Part shown: positions 36,888 through 49,205 of the stretch, in pieces
How positions within the stretch are numbered: the first letter of the stretch is position 1
Layout: each line of letters begins with the position of its first letter
Assembly: GCA_013365365.1 (NCBI GenBank)
Contig: JABVXU010000050.1
Span: 62,001 to 126,000, forward strand
Source of the DNA: Cruorifilaria tuberocauda
Lineage: Eukaryota > Nematoda > Chromadorea > Rhabditida > Onchocercidae
Direction: 5' to 3'
Length of the DNA: 64,000 nucleotides
The notes under the pieces: model-generated
Database searches by the model: none
Seen by the model: only the letters and a program-made list of their open reading frames with translations
What the model was told of the DNA's origin: nothing
Position numbers and translations under genes: made by a program

Positions 36888-39800
36888 GTTTCTCTGTGCT
36901 TGTCATTTACTTTTAATCCATTTTTTCTTTAATTATTGGTCTTTAAATTCTTTAATTTCCAGGACTTCGATTGAAATTTTTAGTTTTTCATCTGAAAATA
37001 TCCTTATTGGTAGATGTTGATTGGTGTAAACCATTTGTATTTTTTATGGTATTCTAGAGAAAATATACATTGGATGAAGATTTGAATTTAACTTCTTAAT
37101 CTTAATTTTCGTTGAATTTTGAAATTTCTGCTTCTGTGACGAATACAAAATATGTTGATATAGGCTCATTTGGCCAAACAGTGTCTAGTTCATCTAAAAA
37201 AATGGCATTTAAGTTTATTTGTTTGAATCAAATAATTAGTGTAGCACATGTTCTTATGTTGGCATGTTGCATATGCTATCCAGTTTTCATTGAATTTTCT
37301 GGACTTCAGTAGGCATGTGAAACACAGTTTATGGAAAAACATGAATCTGAGAAGTAAACGCGTAGTACATGATATGCATTATTAGATGTTATTTTTGAGT
37401 TACTTATTTCAGTGACCCATTTCTGCTCTGTTTGATGACCAACTTTAATTTTTGATCAAATTATTTCTCTTGAACATGAGCGTTTGATTTGAACCAAAGC
37501 AATTCAAGAATATGATCCAGAGCAATTCATATTTATTGTTTTGTTTTGTTGTCACACGGCAATTGAAAGCATTCTCTGTATGGAGTGAGCGAACCATTTG
37601 TGTAATATTATTCTTGACATTGTTTTCTGAAACTATATCTAAAGAGTTGTAGTTAAATGATAAATCACTCCCGAAGAAATATTTTTCGTAGCTTCTGTTA
37701 CCCTCACACTGTTTCCGTTGTTTTTTTTTCTTTGAAAAATTCTAGTTAATAGTCGGGATCTGTCCCATTCGATGTTTTCGGTGCAGTTTTTTGATTTTAC
37801 TATTAAAAAGTCAGATATTACACTGTTTTGTAAAATTACAGTCGTTTTTCATCTTGAAAGGCGGTGAACTTATATCATATGAATTCGACATTCTTCGTAA
37901 ACTTACACTCTAGATATGATTGTCTGATCTTTATCGCAACATGCATATCCTTATGAATGCTAGTGCTTTCATGTATGCAACTTTAGAAGAGATCAAACTT
38001 TTCTTCCAACTAGACTCTTCATCTTCAGTTACTTCACGTCTTGCTTCTTGTATTATCATTTTGCGTATAATTCTGGCATCGATTTAAGAAGTTGGGGAGA
38101 AATGGTGGTTAATTTAATTACTGTTGAAAATTTCGGGATTGGAGAAGTGAAAAATTCGATGATATGACGAGAAAAAGGTAACAAGTTTCAGAAAAACAGG
38201 TGAGAAAAGATCGTATGGCTGAGGAAAAACTAAGGAACTATCGAACTTGAAAATACATATACAAAGATACTGTTATTAGCAGTTGTTTAATTATGTGGGT
38301 GACATTATTGATTTTTTTTGTCTTTCCCAAATCTTTCATTAAGGCTCATTTCGAGAGCAACTTCTGCCTAAGGAGTTTTATATAGAAGAAATATGGCAAT
38401 CAAAGTTTTGTCACCGAAGGATCCACATAATTCTACATCTGACGGTTAAGAGATTCACTCCAATTTAGCTAGATAAAAAACTTTTTTTTAAATTAAATTT
38501 TTTTTAAAAGTTTAGTTATCTAAAAATTAACTAAACTTGGGCTTCTCATCGTTTATTGTTTGGATGACGTTGCTTTAGAAATTATTGGTATCCTCCAAAC
38601 AAACAAAATCTTTATAGTTCCTTTGAATCAAATTAAATTAAGTTAATTAGTCCTGAACTGCTTTTCATTATAAAAATGCTTAAGCAAACAACCAAGAAAA
38701 TTATATTTAGGATCTCCTATTTCACTTTTTTAATATTTATCCTTGCAGTACTGTTATTTCTGCTTGATTGTGCTATGTGCTGCTGTATATGCCTTAGCAT
38801 AATATAAGAATGTTAGGGAGTACGTAACAGTAGTAATATTGAAAATCGTAGGCAGCTATATTTGATTTTATGAAGAAAGCAAATGTTTAAGTTAAAATTC
38901 AAGTACATATATTATAATTAAGTAGCACTCAAAAGTTCACAACAAATAACGGTATGTTTCATTCTCTAATTTGAAAAATTCCCAAAGAAAATTTCATACT
39001 TTACCGGATAGTTTGATAATTTTCAAATTATCTTTGGAATAGAATTTCGTACGATATTTTTGAAGATAGACAAAAACGAAAATACCAGTAGAACGACGTA
39101 AAATCAAGAAAACTTTCGATTTTCGGATTGCATTGATTTATACTGAAGCTGAGAAATGCTATGAAGAGCATGCATATATCTAATTCGTATCTAATTGGTC
39201 TTAAATTCAGGTTAACACTCTTCTGCTTTACTGGGATTGCAAATTGGAAATCATAAATTTGTATGTCGCTCAGTTGTAACTTCCGAAGAAAATGCATTGG
39301 AAAAAGAATAGATTACAGTAACCGTTCCTTAAAATCATTTTTCAAGTGCTCAATATTTTTCTGATTTATATAATCAATAAAATTTATGAATGTAACAGGC
39401 AGTATCCTATTATTCAAGCACTAATGTTTTTTCGAGTTATTTCGCAAGCCGGAGGTGATTGACTGTTCCTGCTAAACCAAAGAAATTTCAAGCTGCTTTG
39501 AAATTTAGGATTTCTTGAGTCTCCTCATATTTTACTATCTACTAGTAATTCGGTGAATGATATTCCTTCAATCTATTACAGTTCCTCGAATATGTGTCGT
39601 TAACTACAGATCTAATATGTCCGTACCAGTACTTTTTCCATTCTATGTAAGCACACGCTATGAATTACCATTTGCTAAAAACGATACAAACTCAAATACA
39701 TTCGAAATTCCAAAATATATTTTAATCTTACGAGAAGTAATTGTAGAGGAGTTGACATTGCTTTTGTATAAATAGAACAAAATGTGCTGCATTTTTATTT

Positions 39801-41578
39801 CTGGCTGAAAGTACCATTAAAAATTAACGGGAACATGGACACACGTACACATTCATCCATGCATAGATATGAAAGCTTTTAGACGTTGAAGAAGAACAGA
39901 ATTATATAAATAATTTAAGAACAAGACGTGCAAAAGTGATACAATCCGCATGGAAAAATACTGGATTAGACAAAATTTTCAATCACTGAAAATTACCAAA
40001 TATAATCAGCAAAATTTTACCTCGTTATAATAACGTCGTACCTTTCTCTCACTCAACCAAAAAAACTGTTACTTCACTGTGTTTTCCATCCTACACTTTG
40101 CTTTTTTTGTTTCATTATGATTTCGGAACAGAGAAGTTGACCCAGAATTTTCCGACCTAGAAGTCAGTCGATATTTAAAGTGACGTCGTTTAAAAATTTG
40201 TGGAGGTTTGTTATTAAAGAAAGAATGGAAAACTTTTAGTACACCGAAAAACCTAAAGATGCTGTAAGAACCATCAAGGGCTAACACAACAGACTTCAAC
40301 TTCAAAAAATATTTTGCTGCTCTCAAATATGATATTTCGATCTAATCATACACTGGATTTCCCTCAGGCATTAACGAAAAACATGATAAATATCACAAAA
40401 CAATAAAATCAGTTGGTAAGTAGTATGACAAAATATATTCTATTAATAAGAAAAAGAAATAAAATAAAATTATATTTATACTGCTCACCGAGACCTAAAA
40501 AATAAAACAGAGATGTTACTGCTACCCACACAAAATGAGAGATTTGAATATCGGTAACTAAAAGTAATCTAACTAAAATTGCGATGTATCACAAATAGCT
40601 TCATGATCGAGACATTTCATGCATTCCGTTAATAAATCTAAAACAATTTTTAGTTAAAAAAATATGAATTACGAAATTAAAACATTGGAGAAAATTTCAT
40701 TCTATGAAAAGAAATCCATAGCACAATATCAAGGAAAAATAAATAAGGAATATAAGGATAAACTAAGTTATCATTATCTATCAATACTTTCTTTCCAGTA
40801 TGCTGAATAAAATTCCTGTGGCATCAGGAACAAAATTTATTTAGTTTTCTTCTTTCTTTCCGTCGATGCTTTTCGAATGATGAAAAGACAAAGATTGGAA
40901 GTTTTGATGAGCAGATAAAAAAAATGTCAAAAATGCTTACTTGTGTGTGGACAGTACTCAACCTGCCATTCTAAGCTATAACTAAAAAAAAACTTCAAAA
41001 CAAAACAAAAGAAAATTATCTGCCAAATGAAATAGTGGATAGTAAAATTGGAAAGGTCTACTCCTTACTATAAATGAAAAATAGTCAAATAGAAAAAGCT
41101 ATGCGACAGATGAAAACTTGAAGAACTTTCACATGTTCAATTTTTAAAAAATCGACTTTATTTTGGAATATAAAATCTAACCCAAAATATAATCTAAGGA
41201 CTGTTTCATTCTTTAAATCCAGTATAATCAAAAAAAATTTATATGTAAATTTATAAAAAATTTATAAAAGAATTCGATACAGTTTTAGCTACAAAAAGTG
41301 AAGTGAGCTGAGCTCCAGAACGACAAAGAAGTATTCTATCTTGAATTAACACTTCATGCGAAAGAACTTCGAGGAATTTGATATATAAAAAAACGATTAA
41401 AATGAAGTTTTTAAAAAATGCTGCTGTCCTTGATTTTGTTACTGCGAATGACATAAAATAATTACCAAATGCAAAACACTAAGACAATTACAGAAACTAT
41501 TACAGTCAAAAATGAAATAAAAGGCACACCCTGACAAATAAAACAAAATTTCATACTTTTGCAACAATCCCAGTGCAT
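36888..41578. other. Convergent spacer, 4.7 kb, no gene seen
   Basis: Lies between two genes transcribed towards each other and should carry their 3' UTRs. The open frames are short, without motifs or splice-consistent partners. No repeat of note was recognised. Confidence 0.6.
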
Positions 41579-44500
41579 TCACTCGTATGAATTTGGAGCC
41601 AGTGGTGGTGTGGTAAAATTTGCCGATGGCGGTGACATGGAATTATTGAATGATGCAGTACTTTCCGTCATTTCGGATGGCAGAGTGGTTGAGCTCATAC
41701 CCGTCATTATACTGTTATAATCAATCCTATATTCACCTGCAATTTTGTTCCACTTCGATCCATTCAAAATAATTAATTTATAATTTATCCAAAAACTAGA
41801 AAAGGTATCGTGTACAACAATAAATTAAACAATGTTTTATTTGTAAAATCTCATATTGTTCTAGATTAATTTAAGCATTTTAACTCAATAACGGTTCTTA
41901 AAACTTACCACTTGCGATAATTTGTAGCATTGTTGGTTGAGTACAATATGCAAATGGATGGCGACCAGCACAATTGCAACAGGATAACCCATTGGGATTT
42001 GGAGGTAGTGAAAACAGTGACGGACAAGCAGGGATGTTCGCGGAAGTAGCTAATAGAGATAGTGGCCGTCCCAGTGATAAAAGTGGACCACGAGGTGGCG
42101 GAGGTACGTTTGTCATTGAAAATGGTGGACAGGCTACACTAGTACAACCCATCATACCAGCAGAACTAACAGTTGTTACGGGTAAAAATGTGACAGATAA
42201 TGATGGATGACACACAGGTATTTCGGCTGAAGACGGATTGGACGGCGAAAGAGTATTATTGTTTGTTGGACGTTTCTGAAAACAAGAAAAATGGTTTTAA
42301 ACGAATTGGTAAGAAGATAGGATTTCCGTGTAAGGGAAATAAAATATCGAAAAAATAAATGCAGCGGAGTGCTGGACCTCAGTATAACGCTTGTACTGTT
42401 ACAAAAGTTGACTCTTCTTCATGACGTCTGGTAGACGAAGGATAGCATGGACTTGCTCTAATTTGCAGTCCATTTTATCTCTTTGTGACTTTCTTAAAAC
42501 GATTGTGATGAACAAAAAATATTGATCTTACTTTCAAATCAGTAAGAGAAGGTAAAGAATGCGATATCAGTGACTGAGGAGCTGAAAAAAGTGAGGAGCT
42601 TTCTAGTCGGGATGGATAAAAAAAATCACGCACAATTGGGCAAACCAAGACACGAGCTGGGAGATCTGGGAGTGCACTGCAATAAATATTCAGAATCAGT
42701 AATTTCATTAGAATCTTTAAATAATGAATAAAACAGATAATAATTAATATTTGGTTGTATATGGCTACCTTAATTAACATCTAACACTATGATAAACATT
42801 CGACGTATTCTAGGAAAAAAATTCACTATACTATTTCTTCATCAGATTTAAAAAATTTTATAAATTTCGCGTTGATCGTGAAAAAATTAATAACCGAATG
42901 TAGCCCAAAATAGAATTAGGTTGCGAACGATTAAGATATGGGAGAACGCGAGGATTCCCCATTTGAGCTCCTGCTTCACTCGGGAAACTATCCAACAGAC
43001 GATTATGCAAATCAGCGATTTGATCAGCCGTTCTAACAATATACGATGTTTTCATATCACTCCATTCGATCTGAAAGAAACGCTTCCACTTATTTTAGAA
43101 AAAGGTTAAAAAGGCACCTTAAAAAATATACCCATATTTAAAAAACTATTTTCTCGCATTTTCCGCTAGCATTGTGAAACAGGATTGATTAAGTAAAAGA
43201 AAGGAAGGGACTATTATCCTATACTCGATAATAGTTCTTTCATTACATGTGCTTACTATCATTCAGAACATTTTGATTTTGAAAGAAATACACATGGAAC
43301 TATACCAATATGGAAAATATATTTGGAGAAGAATTATCATTCGTAACTTCAGCGTCCAAACGAGATATGACAACTGGTACATCGTCATTCTCCGACGTAG
43401 AAGCCTCGCAACTCTGTAAAACACATTCCAAGATGAGACTCAATGTCCTAACATAAAATGATTAGATTCGATAATAATATGTAGAGGAATGCATTAATTT
43501 TAAAGTTTGTGAAAAACGCGGCAAAGAACTAATTCCAATGATTAACGAATAAAGGGGGACATACGATTTATAAGGTTAATCATGAAAGTTCGACTATTTA
43601 GTAAGAATTGAATGATTAGTATATTCATCGATAGTAAAAATGTTATTAATCCACCTGTTTTTCAATCGAAGCAACCGGATGAGATGATAAAGTTTCCAAG
43701 TATGTCCGAATATTTCCAAGCTTGATTTTATGCTCCACAGAGAAAGCTGCGTGATGTTGTGCTGCGGAAACTACCATAAGCAACTGAAATAAGCAATGAG
43801 TAAGCATATCAAGTTTACATCTCCTTTCAGCAACTGCATGTTTTTCTAATTTCCCCATTCTACGAGTCTTCAATTTTCTCCCAAAAATCTATTCTGCTAT
43901 ATAACTTTGCACGAGACCTAAAATCTATTTAAGAGAATATTTTAACAATCAAACAATAGTTTTTGGATTTAAAAAACATATTTGTAAAGTTTTCTGGAAA
44001 AAGTATCTGACCGAATCCAACATTTCCTCCTTTTCGAGAGATGATTTGTTAACAGATGCAGCAATAAGTTCATCATATAATCGCTCTATTAACCTAAATA
44101 TCATGAAACGGTCGATTTGTTAAGTAATTTATATGATGAAGAATATAAATATTTGCCCATAAAACAAAAACAAAAGTAACTGGTTGAGAATTGCTTAGGA
44201 ATTTCTAGGACGGCTAAAAAAAGTACTGCATATAAGCGGTAGCTGCTGGTCGGTTCGTAGAATGCAGAAGGCATAAAATGGGAAAGGCAAGCTCGAGAAG
44301 ACGACTGTATGATCCCGATTCTGCGAAATTTTGTAAAAAATATGCATCATTGTATCGCAATTCATACTGGCGAAGATACAACGACTTTGAACGCACAGCT
44401 GTTTCCACGCATGATCCTATATATCTGTAAATAATAAAATATAATTCGGATAAACAGATGACAAAAAAATGACTAGATGACAAATTTCACATGGATGTAC

Positions 44501-46361
44501 AATGAATTATAATTAGCTGACTAGCAGATAACCTACAATTAATTCGTATAATCCATTTATTCTGAAATGGGTTAAACAATATAACTTGATTAGAACGACC
44601 CTTATTATAAACATATGTAACCCATTGTCCTAGACTTTTAACGCCCAAATCATTTCAACAGGAAGAAAATCATGTTATGATTTTTTCAAAAGTTGAAATA
44701 AAACATGGTATGATATTTTAGTGGAATTAACTAAAATTTCGAATGACTAGAAAACTGTTATTTGATGTCCAAATTGTTAATTGTCTAATAAAACAGATGT
44801 TAGTAGCCATAATTTTCAAAGCAAATAAATGTTACCTTTGTTCGTACGCATTTAAACACTGAATCACCTCTGCAATAGCTTCTACTCGTTGTGAACGTTT
44901 CATTTTGCACATAGTTAATAATAGATCTGAGCTCGTACCATCAACTTGAAATCGAATTCATCCATATGACATTAAAATGATAAAGCGACCAATAAAAAAA
45001 GAAATTAAATTGTAAAGATGACAAAGTTTTACTCCTTGCTTGGAATGTAATACTTTTATTAATTTCTGCAGAAAAGTTGCCATAAATTAATGTTTTTAAA
45101 AAAAACTGCGAATGACTTTACATACAAATATGAAAAAAAAAATTGCACCTGTCTGAGTACTTACGGAGCAGTTCGACTCTTTTTCAGTCATTAATGCAAC
45201 GCTTCGCCTTTCGATACACTGCAAATCATCAGATTCGATTTCTAATCCCGATCCTGATAAAAAGCCATCTTCGTCTGGATCACCCGAAATAACACTACTG
45301 GCGGATACTGAGCTGGTTTCTTGACTTGCACTTCTAGCAATGCAATTTCCATTTATATTTGTCTGCAATTTTAAGTGAAATACTATCTTGAAAGACAGAC
45401 TTATCCAGTACAATGACTCGACACAGCAATCTCTAGAGTTGAATAATTATTTTGTATATGATATTTTTTGATTAATTTATTATTAAATTTAAATGTATGC
45501 TGTATATCTATCTTTTCACTTTTAAAGGATTCCTTTCAGATCCCCTATAGGTACATCATATATAGTGATTGTAACAAGAATTACCATGGCATTATTGTTG
45601 ATAGTATTTTGTTGATTCTTAAGACTGAAATGATTATTGTACTGCTTTGATCTACGGTGAAAGGCTGTTGTCAGAGCGGAATAATCGGAATCCATAAGAC
45701 ACCCATTACGGCATACGCTGCTAGCATTCGAAAACTGGCCACGATAAGTGCTGCTGTGTCCAAAGTCACCGACACTATACTGTTGCATACCCTATCAAAT
45801 TCTCTCTTAAACATTTACTGGATAAAATTATCATTAAAATTACGAGCAATGTTTAGAAAAATTCAATGATGCTTACGAAAAAAAAAATAATTTTTTTTTA
45901 ACAAAAAAAAAAATAAAAAACAATTTTGAAGTGTGAAATTCAACATAGAAGTATCAGAAACATCATTTAACACTGTCTGATTTTTGTATTACAATATTCC
46001 TTCCCGTATTATCAAGTTTCCTTTTTTTTATATCATTTTTTTATATTATTTTTTTTTATATCACATTCAAACTTCTATTCAGTTTTTTTTTGTGATGAGT
46101 CCCTCATAAAATGTGTTGTCTACCACTGCAAAAATAAGGGATTGTATAATGTCTGACAGAAATACATATAGGTCTTCAATACGAATCCCTTTCATATTTA
46201 AATGGCATAAAACAAAAAAAATACTACATAGGCATACATATATGGATCGATGGACTGTTTCTCAACTGATAACACCAACATTCCAATGAAGTCATAAAAC
46301 TTACATTTACCTCAGCAAAATGATTTCTCGAAGTGGTACTCCGCTTCTTTCTGCCCACCAT
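41579..46361 (-). CDS. ZCCHC2/ZCCHC14-like protein: PX domain plus zinc knuckle
   Basis: Twelve exons join in phase to 647 aa: 46311-46361, 45585-45791, 45149-45362, 44836-44944, 44227-44424, 44012-44093, 43655-43783, 43306-43413, 42895-43070, 42532-42676, 41909-42275, 41579-41736. Order: a short basic start, a Ser/acidic linker (87-157), a helical region (158-330; LYLRQYELRYNDAYFLQNF, LQLIERLYDEL-like helices), a PX-like domain (about 335-430; VVISRLD, EWSDMKTSYIVRTADQIADL, RLLDSFPSEAG, RVLPYL), a Pro/Ser-rich stretch (474-570), and a zinc knuckle (Cys572, Cys575, His579, Cys584) followed by TQPTMLQ and GEYRIDY, as in the CxxC...CKQPSM...GTFRLKY end of vertebrate ZCCHC2/14. Those proteins bind RNA hairpins and recruit TENT4 poly(A) polymerases. 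The assignment rests on domain order and the C-terminal motif. The PX domain lacks an obvious complete phosphoinositide-binding arginine set. Exon 3 uses its second GT donor, because only that one fits the phase. Confidence 0.75.
46021..46068. repeat. T-rich minisatellite-like tract in intron 1
   Basis: About three imperfect copies of a TATCATTTTTTT-type unit in the first intron of the ZCCHC-like gene, next to long A and T runs at 45,880-45,920. Confidence 0.6.
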
Positions 46362-47611
46362 TCCAGTGAAATTTCTGTAAGGGAAAATCACAAAAAAATA
46401 ATAAAATTCATATAAAAGCAAATTCAAGTTTTATTTTGGCTACCAATTTTGATTTATTATAAATTTATTATAAAAGATTGTTCAAAATCTACTGAATCTT
46501 AATATATCAGAAGAAATTTCAATAAAAAACCAGCTCAAAGTAGATATGGAAATCTCTTATTTGAAACTGTTCACAACAATGCTCGGTTATGCGTTGAGAT
46601 TACAAAAATTGCACAGCGGTTTCGACACCTACAAGCGATTCGTGTAAGCTGTGAGTCACTCGGCATCCCCATAGCGTGAGTTGCTTCTGAAGCGGGACGT
46701 CTAGTGGGAGGTAAATTCGAATAATTTCAGAAGAGGGGTTCCAGGTTAAGAACTATGCAGTACTGCTGGCAGTACCATCCTGCACACGGTATTCACATCC
46801 GCTCAACAGTCTCGGCGCGATTTAAAAATTGTTTCGTGCTGTTCTTCCACTGGTGACTTTTTCCTGTTTCTAATGCTCTATAATATATTCCATATCCCAT
46901 AGTAGCATGATTTCAAAATGTATAATCGTCAAATGATAGTCATCTTTGCGACTGCCAAGCAAAAGAGATTCAAAACTGATTAAATAGTCGATAAGAAAAA
47001 ATCGGATAACTTTTAGATGCATGAAATTTTATTCTGCAAAAATGAGATCAGATTATTTTCCGAGAAAACATCAATATCTTCAAAATTAAGTTAAATTTTT
47101 ATATTTTGAAATTATAATGAAACGTTACAATACACACAGCAAAAACAACGATGTTTCCACAAAAAAAGTGAAGGAATGTAGTGATATCCGATTTTCAAAT
47201 ATTATCTCACTCACAGAATTGAATTAGATGATCTTCAAATTCATCTCAAGGAAACATAACTTCGCGCTCATATATACGCACAAACGTTCAAATATTGAAT
47301 ATAATATTCAATATTTGAATAAAAAATTTTTGAGCATTTTTATCAAAATGTATTCGAATATTTATTTTACACTTAAGTGATACGGTAGAACTCTGCAAGA
47401 TCTCAAAAAACCTTTTCTTCTGTGGCCATGATCAAACATATCGTTTTGATAGTGCATAAGCTGTTTGCTGTAATGCCATATTACTTTGCACTTCTGTCTA
47501 ATTATATATGAAAGTTAATTAATAACATAGCTCGAAAATTTTGCTGAGAGCAAGAAAGGAGGAAATGTAGAAAGATTGTCAGCCAATTTGATAAAAATAT
47601 TTTCCAATGCA
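46362..47611. other. Spacer between ZCCHC-like gene and DHFR
   Basis: 1.25 kb. It should contain the promoter of the ZCCHC-like gene and the DHFR 3' UTR. A GC-richer block at 46,580-46,870 is a candidate promoter or untranslated first exon of the ZCCHC-like gene. A 33-bp palindrome lies at 47,287-47,319. No gene seen. Confidence 0.6.
47287..47319. repeat. 33-bp AT palindrome
   Basis: TTCAAATATTGAATAT, one central A, then the exact reverse complement. Perfect over 16 base pairs each side. It lies about 300 bases after the DHFR stop codon, so it may fall in or near its 3' UTR. Confidence 0.9.
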
Positions 47612-48726
47612 TTAAACAACTGTATCTGTTTTAACAGTATATATTTCATACCGATATTTAATACCCTTCTCTTCTTGCATCTCTTCCAGCTCTGCGCTTT
47701 TTATGAAACGTTCATAATCAACCTCAGGAAAGAAAACATCAGCCGAAAAATCGCCTTCCACTCGGGTAATATACAGCTGCAAACTTCCTTACATATATGT
47801 ATATGTATAGACAATAATGAGTAGGACTTAACAGAAGTATAGAACAATTTATAGTTCGTATTTGAAAAGTGGAATTGAGTACGAGCAATTAAGAAATAAA
47901 AAATTGCCTGATGTAGAAGTGGTGACTTAAGTCCTAATCCATAAATTTCTCGACCACCAATGTTCCATATCGTCTCGATATTCTCCATACTTTGCAGTAA
48001 ATTGATTGCACTTTCAAAGCTTGCAGTCACTATTAAATTCTCATCTGTGACTTCTTCCATCTGTAAAAGTGGTAAAAAATTTTCTAGCTTCATCTACTTT
48101 TTTAAATTAGAACAGATCTTATTGAACGAAGCATAGATGAATAATTATTGGAAGTTTAATTGTAATTGAGCTTGAGAAGTAAAGAAATAATTAAAAAAAA
48201 TAATATTGTAGTGCAACCATATATAAGAGGGGCAGTGAAATCATTTATCGTAGAGGAATCATTACCGCTGTTAAAAAAGAACGAAAATAATCAGGATCGC
48301 CTCTCCAGAAAAACTGCAACTAAGATGCAGGCAACATTCAATAGTTCATAAGGAGTTGAAAGGATCAGGTTACAAAAAAACTACAAAAAATAGCCTGATC
48401 TTCCCAAAAGTTTCGCTTGAATGCACTTTATGTTATTCTCAGTCTTAGAAGTAAAACTACGGGACAAAAACGAACGAAATGAGCACCTTTCTACTGAGAA
48501 CGACATTGAGACGATTCTTCAATGGCCTAAATTTTGGTGGTATGCTTTCCCAGACCTTCCGACCCATTATTACCGCATTTTTGTTCCCGCGATTTGTTGT
48601 TAATGTAGTCAGCTTAGTAAACCGAGCCATTTCTGCAGGAAGATCCCATGGTAAGTTACCATTACGCCCAATTCCACCACGATCATCCATTGCAACAATT
48701 AGGTTCATATGGATAATTTTGGTCAT
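47612..48726 (-). CDS. Dihydrofolate reductase
   Basis: Three exons (48487-48726, 47908-48060, 47612-47776) give 185 aa, the usual length. The enzyme reduces dihydrofolate to tetrahydrofolate with NADPH in the cytosol, for thymidylate and purine synthesis. Motifs: [20 protein letters not shown] (8-27), the [12 protein letters not shown] helix with catalytic acid Glu32, [14 protein letters not shown] and [14 protein letters not shown] (NADPH and folate binding), [16 protein letters not shown] (the GG nucleotide motif), [17 protein letters not shown] and the C-terminal strand YRYEIYTVK. The second intron (47777-47907) begins with GC (CAG|GCAATT) instead of GT; no GT near it keeps the frame. Two in-frame Met codons lie at positions 1 and 7; the first follows a CGTTTCAG site by 8 bases, probably the trans-splice site. 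A possible operon partner lies just upstream. Confidence 0.97.
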
Positions 48727-48733
48727 TATCCGC

Positions 48734-48743
48734 CTGAAACGCC
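48734..48743 (-). other. Probable trans-splice acceptor of DHFR
   Basis: GGCGTTTCAG on the minus strand, 8 bases before the first DHFR ATG, with no preceding exon that could splice to it in frame. It lies 92 bases after an AATAAA signal, the spacing typical of nematode operon junctions. Inferred, not shown. Confidence 0.45.
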
Positions 48744-48835
48744 TTATTGGGTGCAGTTTAACCGAAGAGAAATGAATGGAAAGGTCAATCACGAAATATA
48801 GAAGTTGAAATAACAAATCTGTGCATGACATACGG

Positions 48836-48841
48836 TTTATT
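48836..48841 (-). terminator. Polyadenylation signal AATAAA upstream of DHFR
   Basis: AATAAA on the minus strand, about 50 bases after the stop of the possible 74-aa gene and about 92 bases before the DHFR trans-splice acceptor. Consistent with 3'-end formation inside an operon. Confidence 0.5.
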
Positions 48842-48887
48842 AACATGCTCACTATATAAGCATTCAAATATCTATGAAATCATTCAA

Positions 48888-49112
48888 TCATCCAGATAGT
48901 GGATGGACAACTCTTCCGAATTTCTGAGAGTTCCGGGAATATTTCAAGATACCTTTCCAATAAAACCGATAGCGAACCTTTTTTGTAAGACAACCAAAAC
49001 CTATGAAGGTAGCTAAAATACGGCCCTCGAACAAGTCAACTGTCCAATAAAAATCAAATAATTTTGTTTCCGGTGTTTCAATACGCGTTGGCAGTAGGAG
49101 CAGCAGGGCCAT
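48888..49112 (-). CDS. Possible 74-aa protein upstream of DHFR, unidentified
   Basis: A 74-codon frame begins 14 bases after an acceptor (TTCTGCAG) and has a good start context (GCCAAATGG). It opens with five leucines (MALLLLL), then a Thr/Glu segment (RIETPETKLFDFYWTVDLFE), a hydrophobic stretch (RILATFIGFGCL) and a basic C-terminus rich in Arg, Tyr and Lys. It could be a small membrane or mitochondrial protein. I recognise no family. Support for it being real comes from context: the acceptor, the AATAAA downstream and the DHFR trans-splice site in operon spacing. It could also be the 5' part of a longer spliced gene, or chance. The start lies 94 bases from the divergent THADA-like start. 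Confidence 0.4.
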   Translation of the reverse strand: MALLLLLPTRIETPETKLFDFYWTVDLFEGRILATFIGFGCLTKKVRYRFYWKGILKYSRNSQKFGRVVHPLSG

Positions 49113-49205
49113 TTGGCGGGTCAGTACTGCAGAATTTGATATGAGCAGTATGAATCATGTTGCTGTGACTAAGTAAACATTTTATGGCAATGACTTAGTT
49201 TCAGG
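49113..49205. promoter_or_regulatory. Divergent 93-bp interval, shared promoter candidate
   Basis: The start codons of the DHFR-side transcript (minus) and the THADA-like gene (plus) are about 94 bases apart, each just after its own acceptor-like site (49,127 and 49,204). The true promoters may lie inside each other's transcribed regions if outrons are present. No TATA-like element is diagnostic in this AT-rich DNA. Confidence 0.4.

Noticed and set aside
40069..40326. 85-codon minus-strand frame
   Set aside because: No motif or splice partner; it lies where the ZCCHC-like gene's 3' UTR or spacer is expected.
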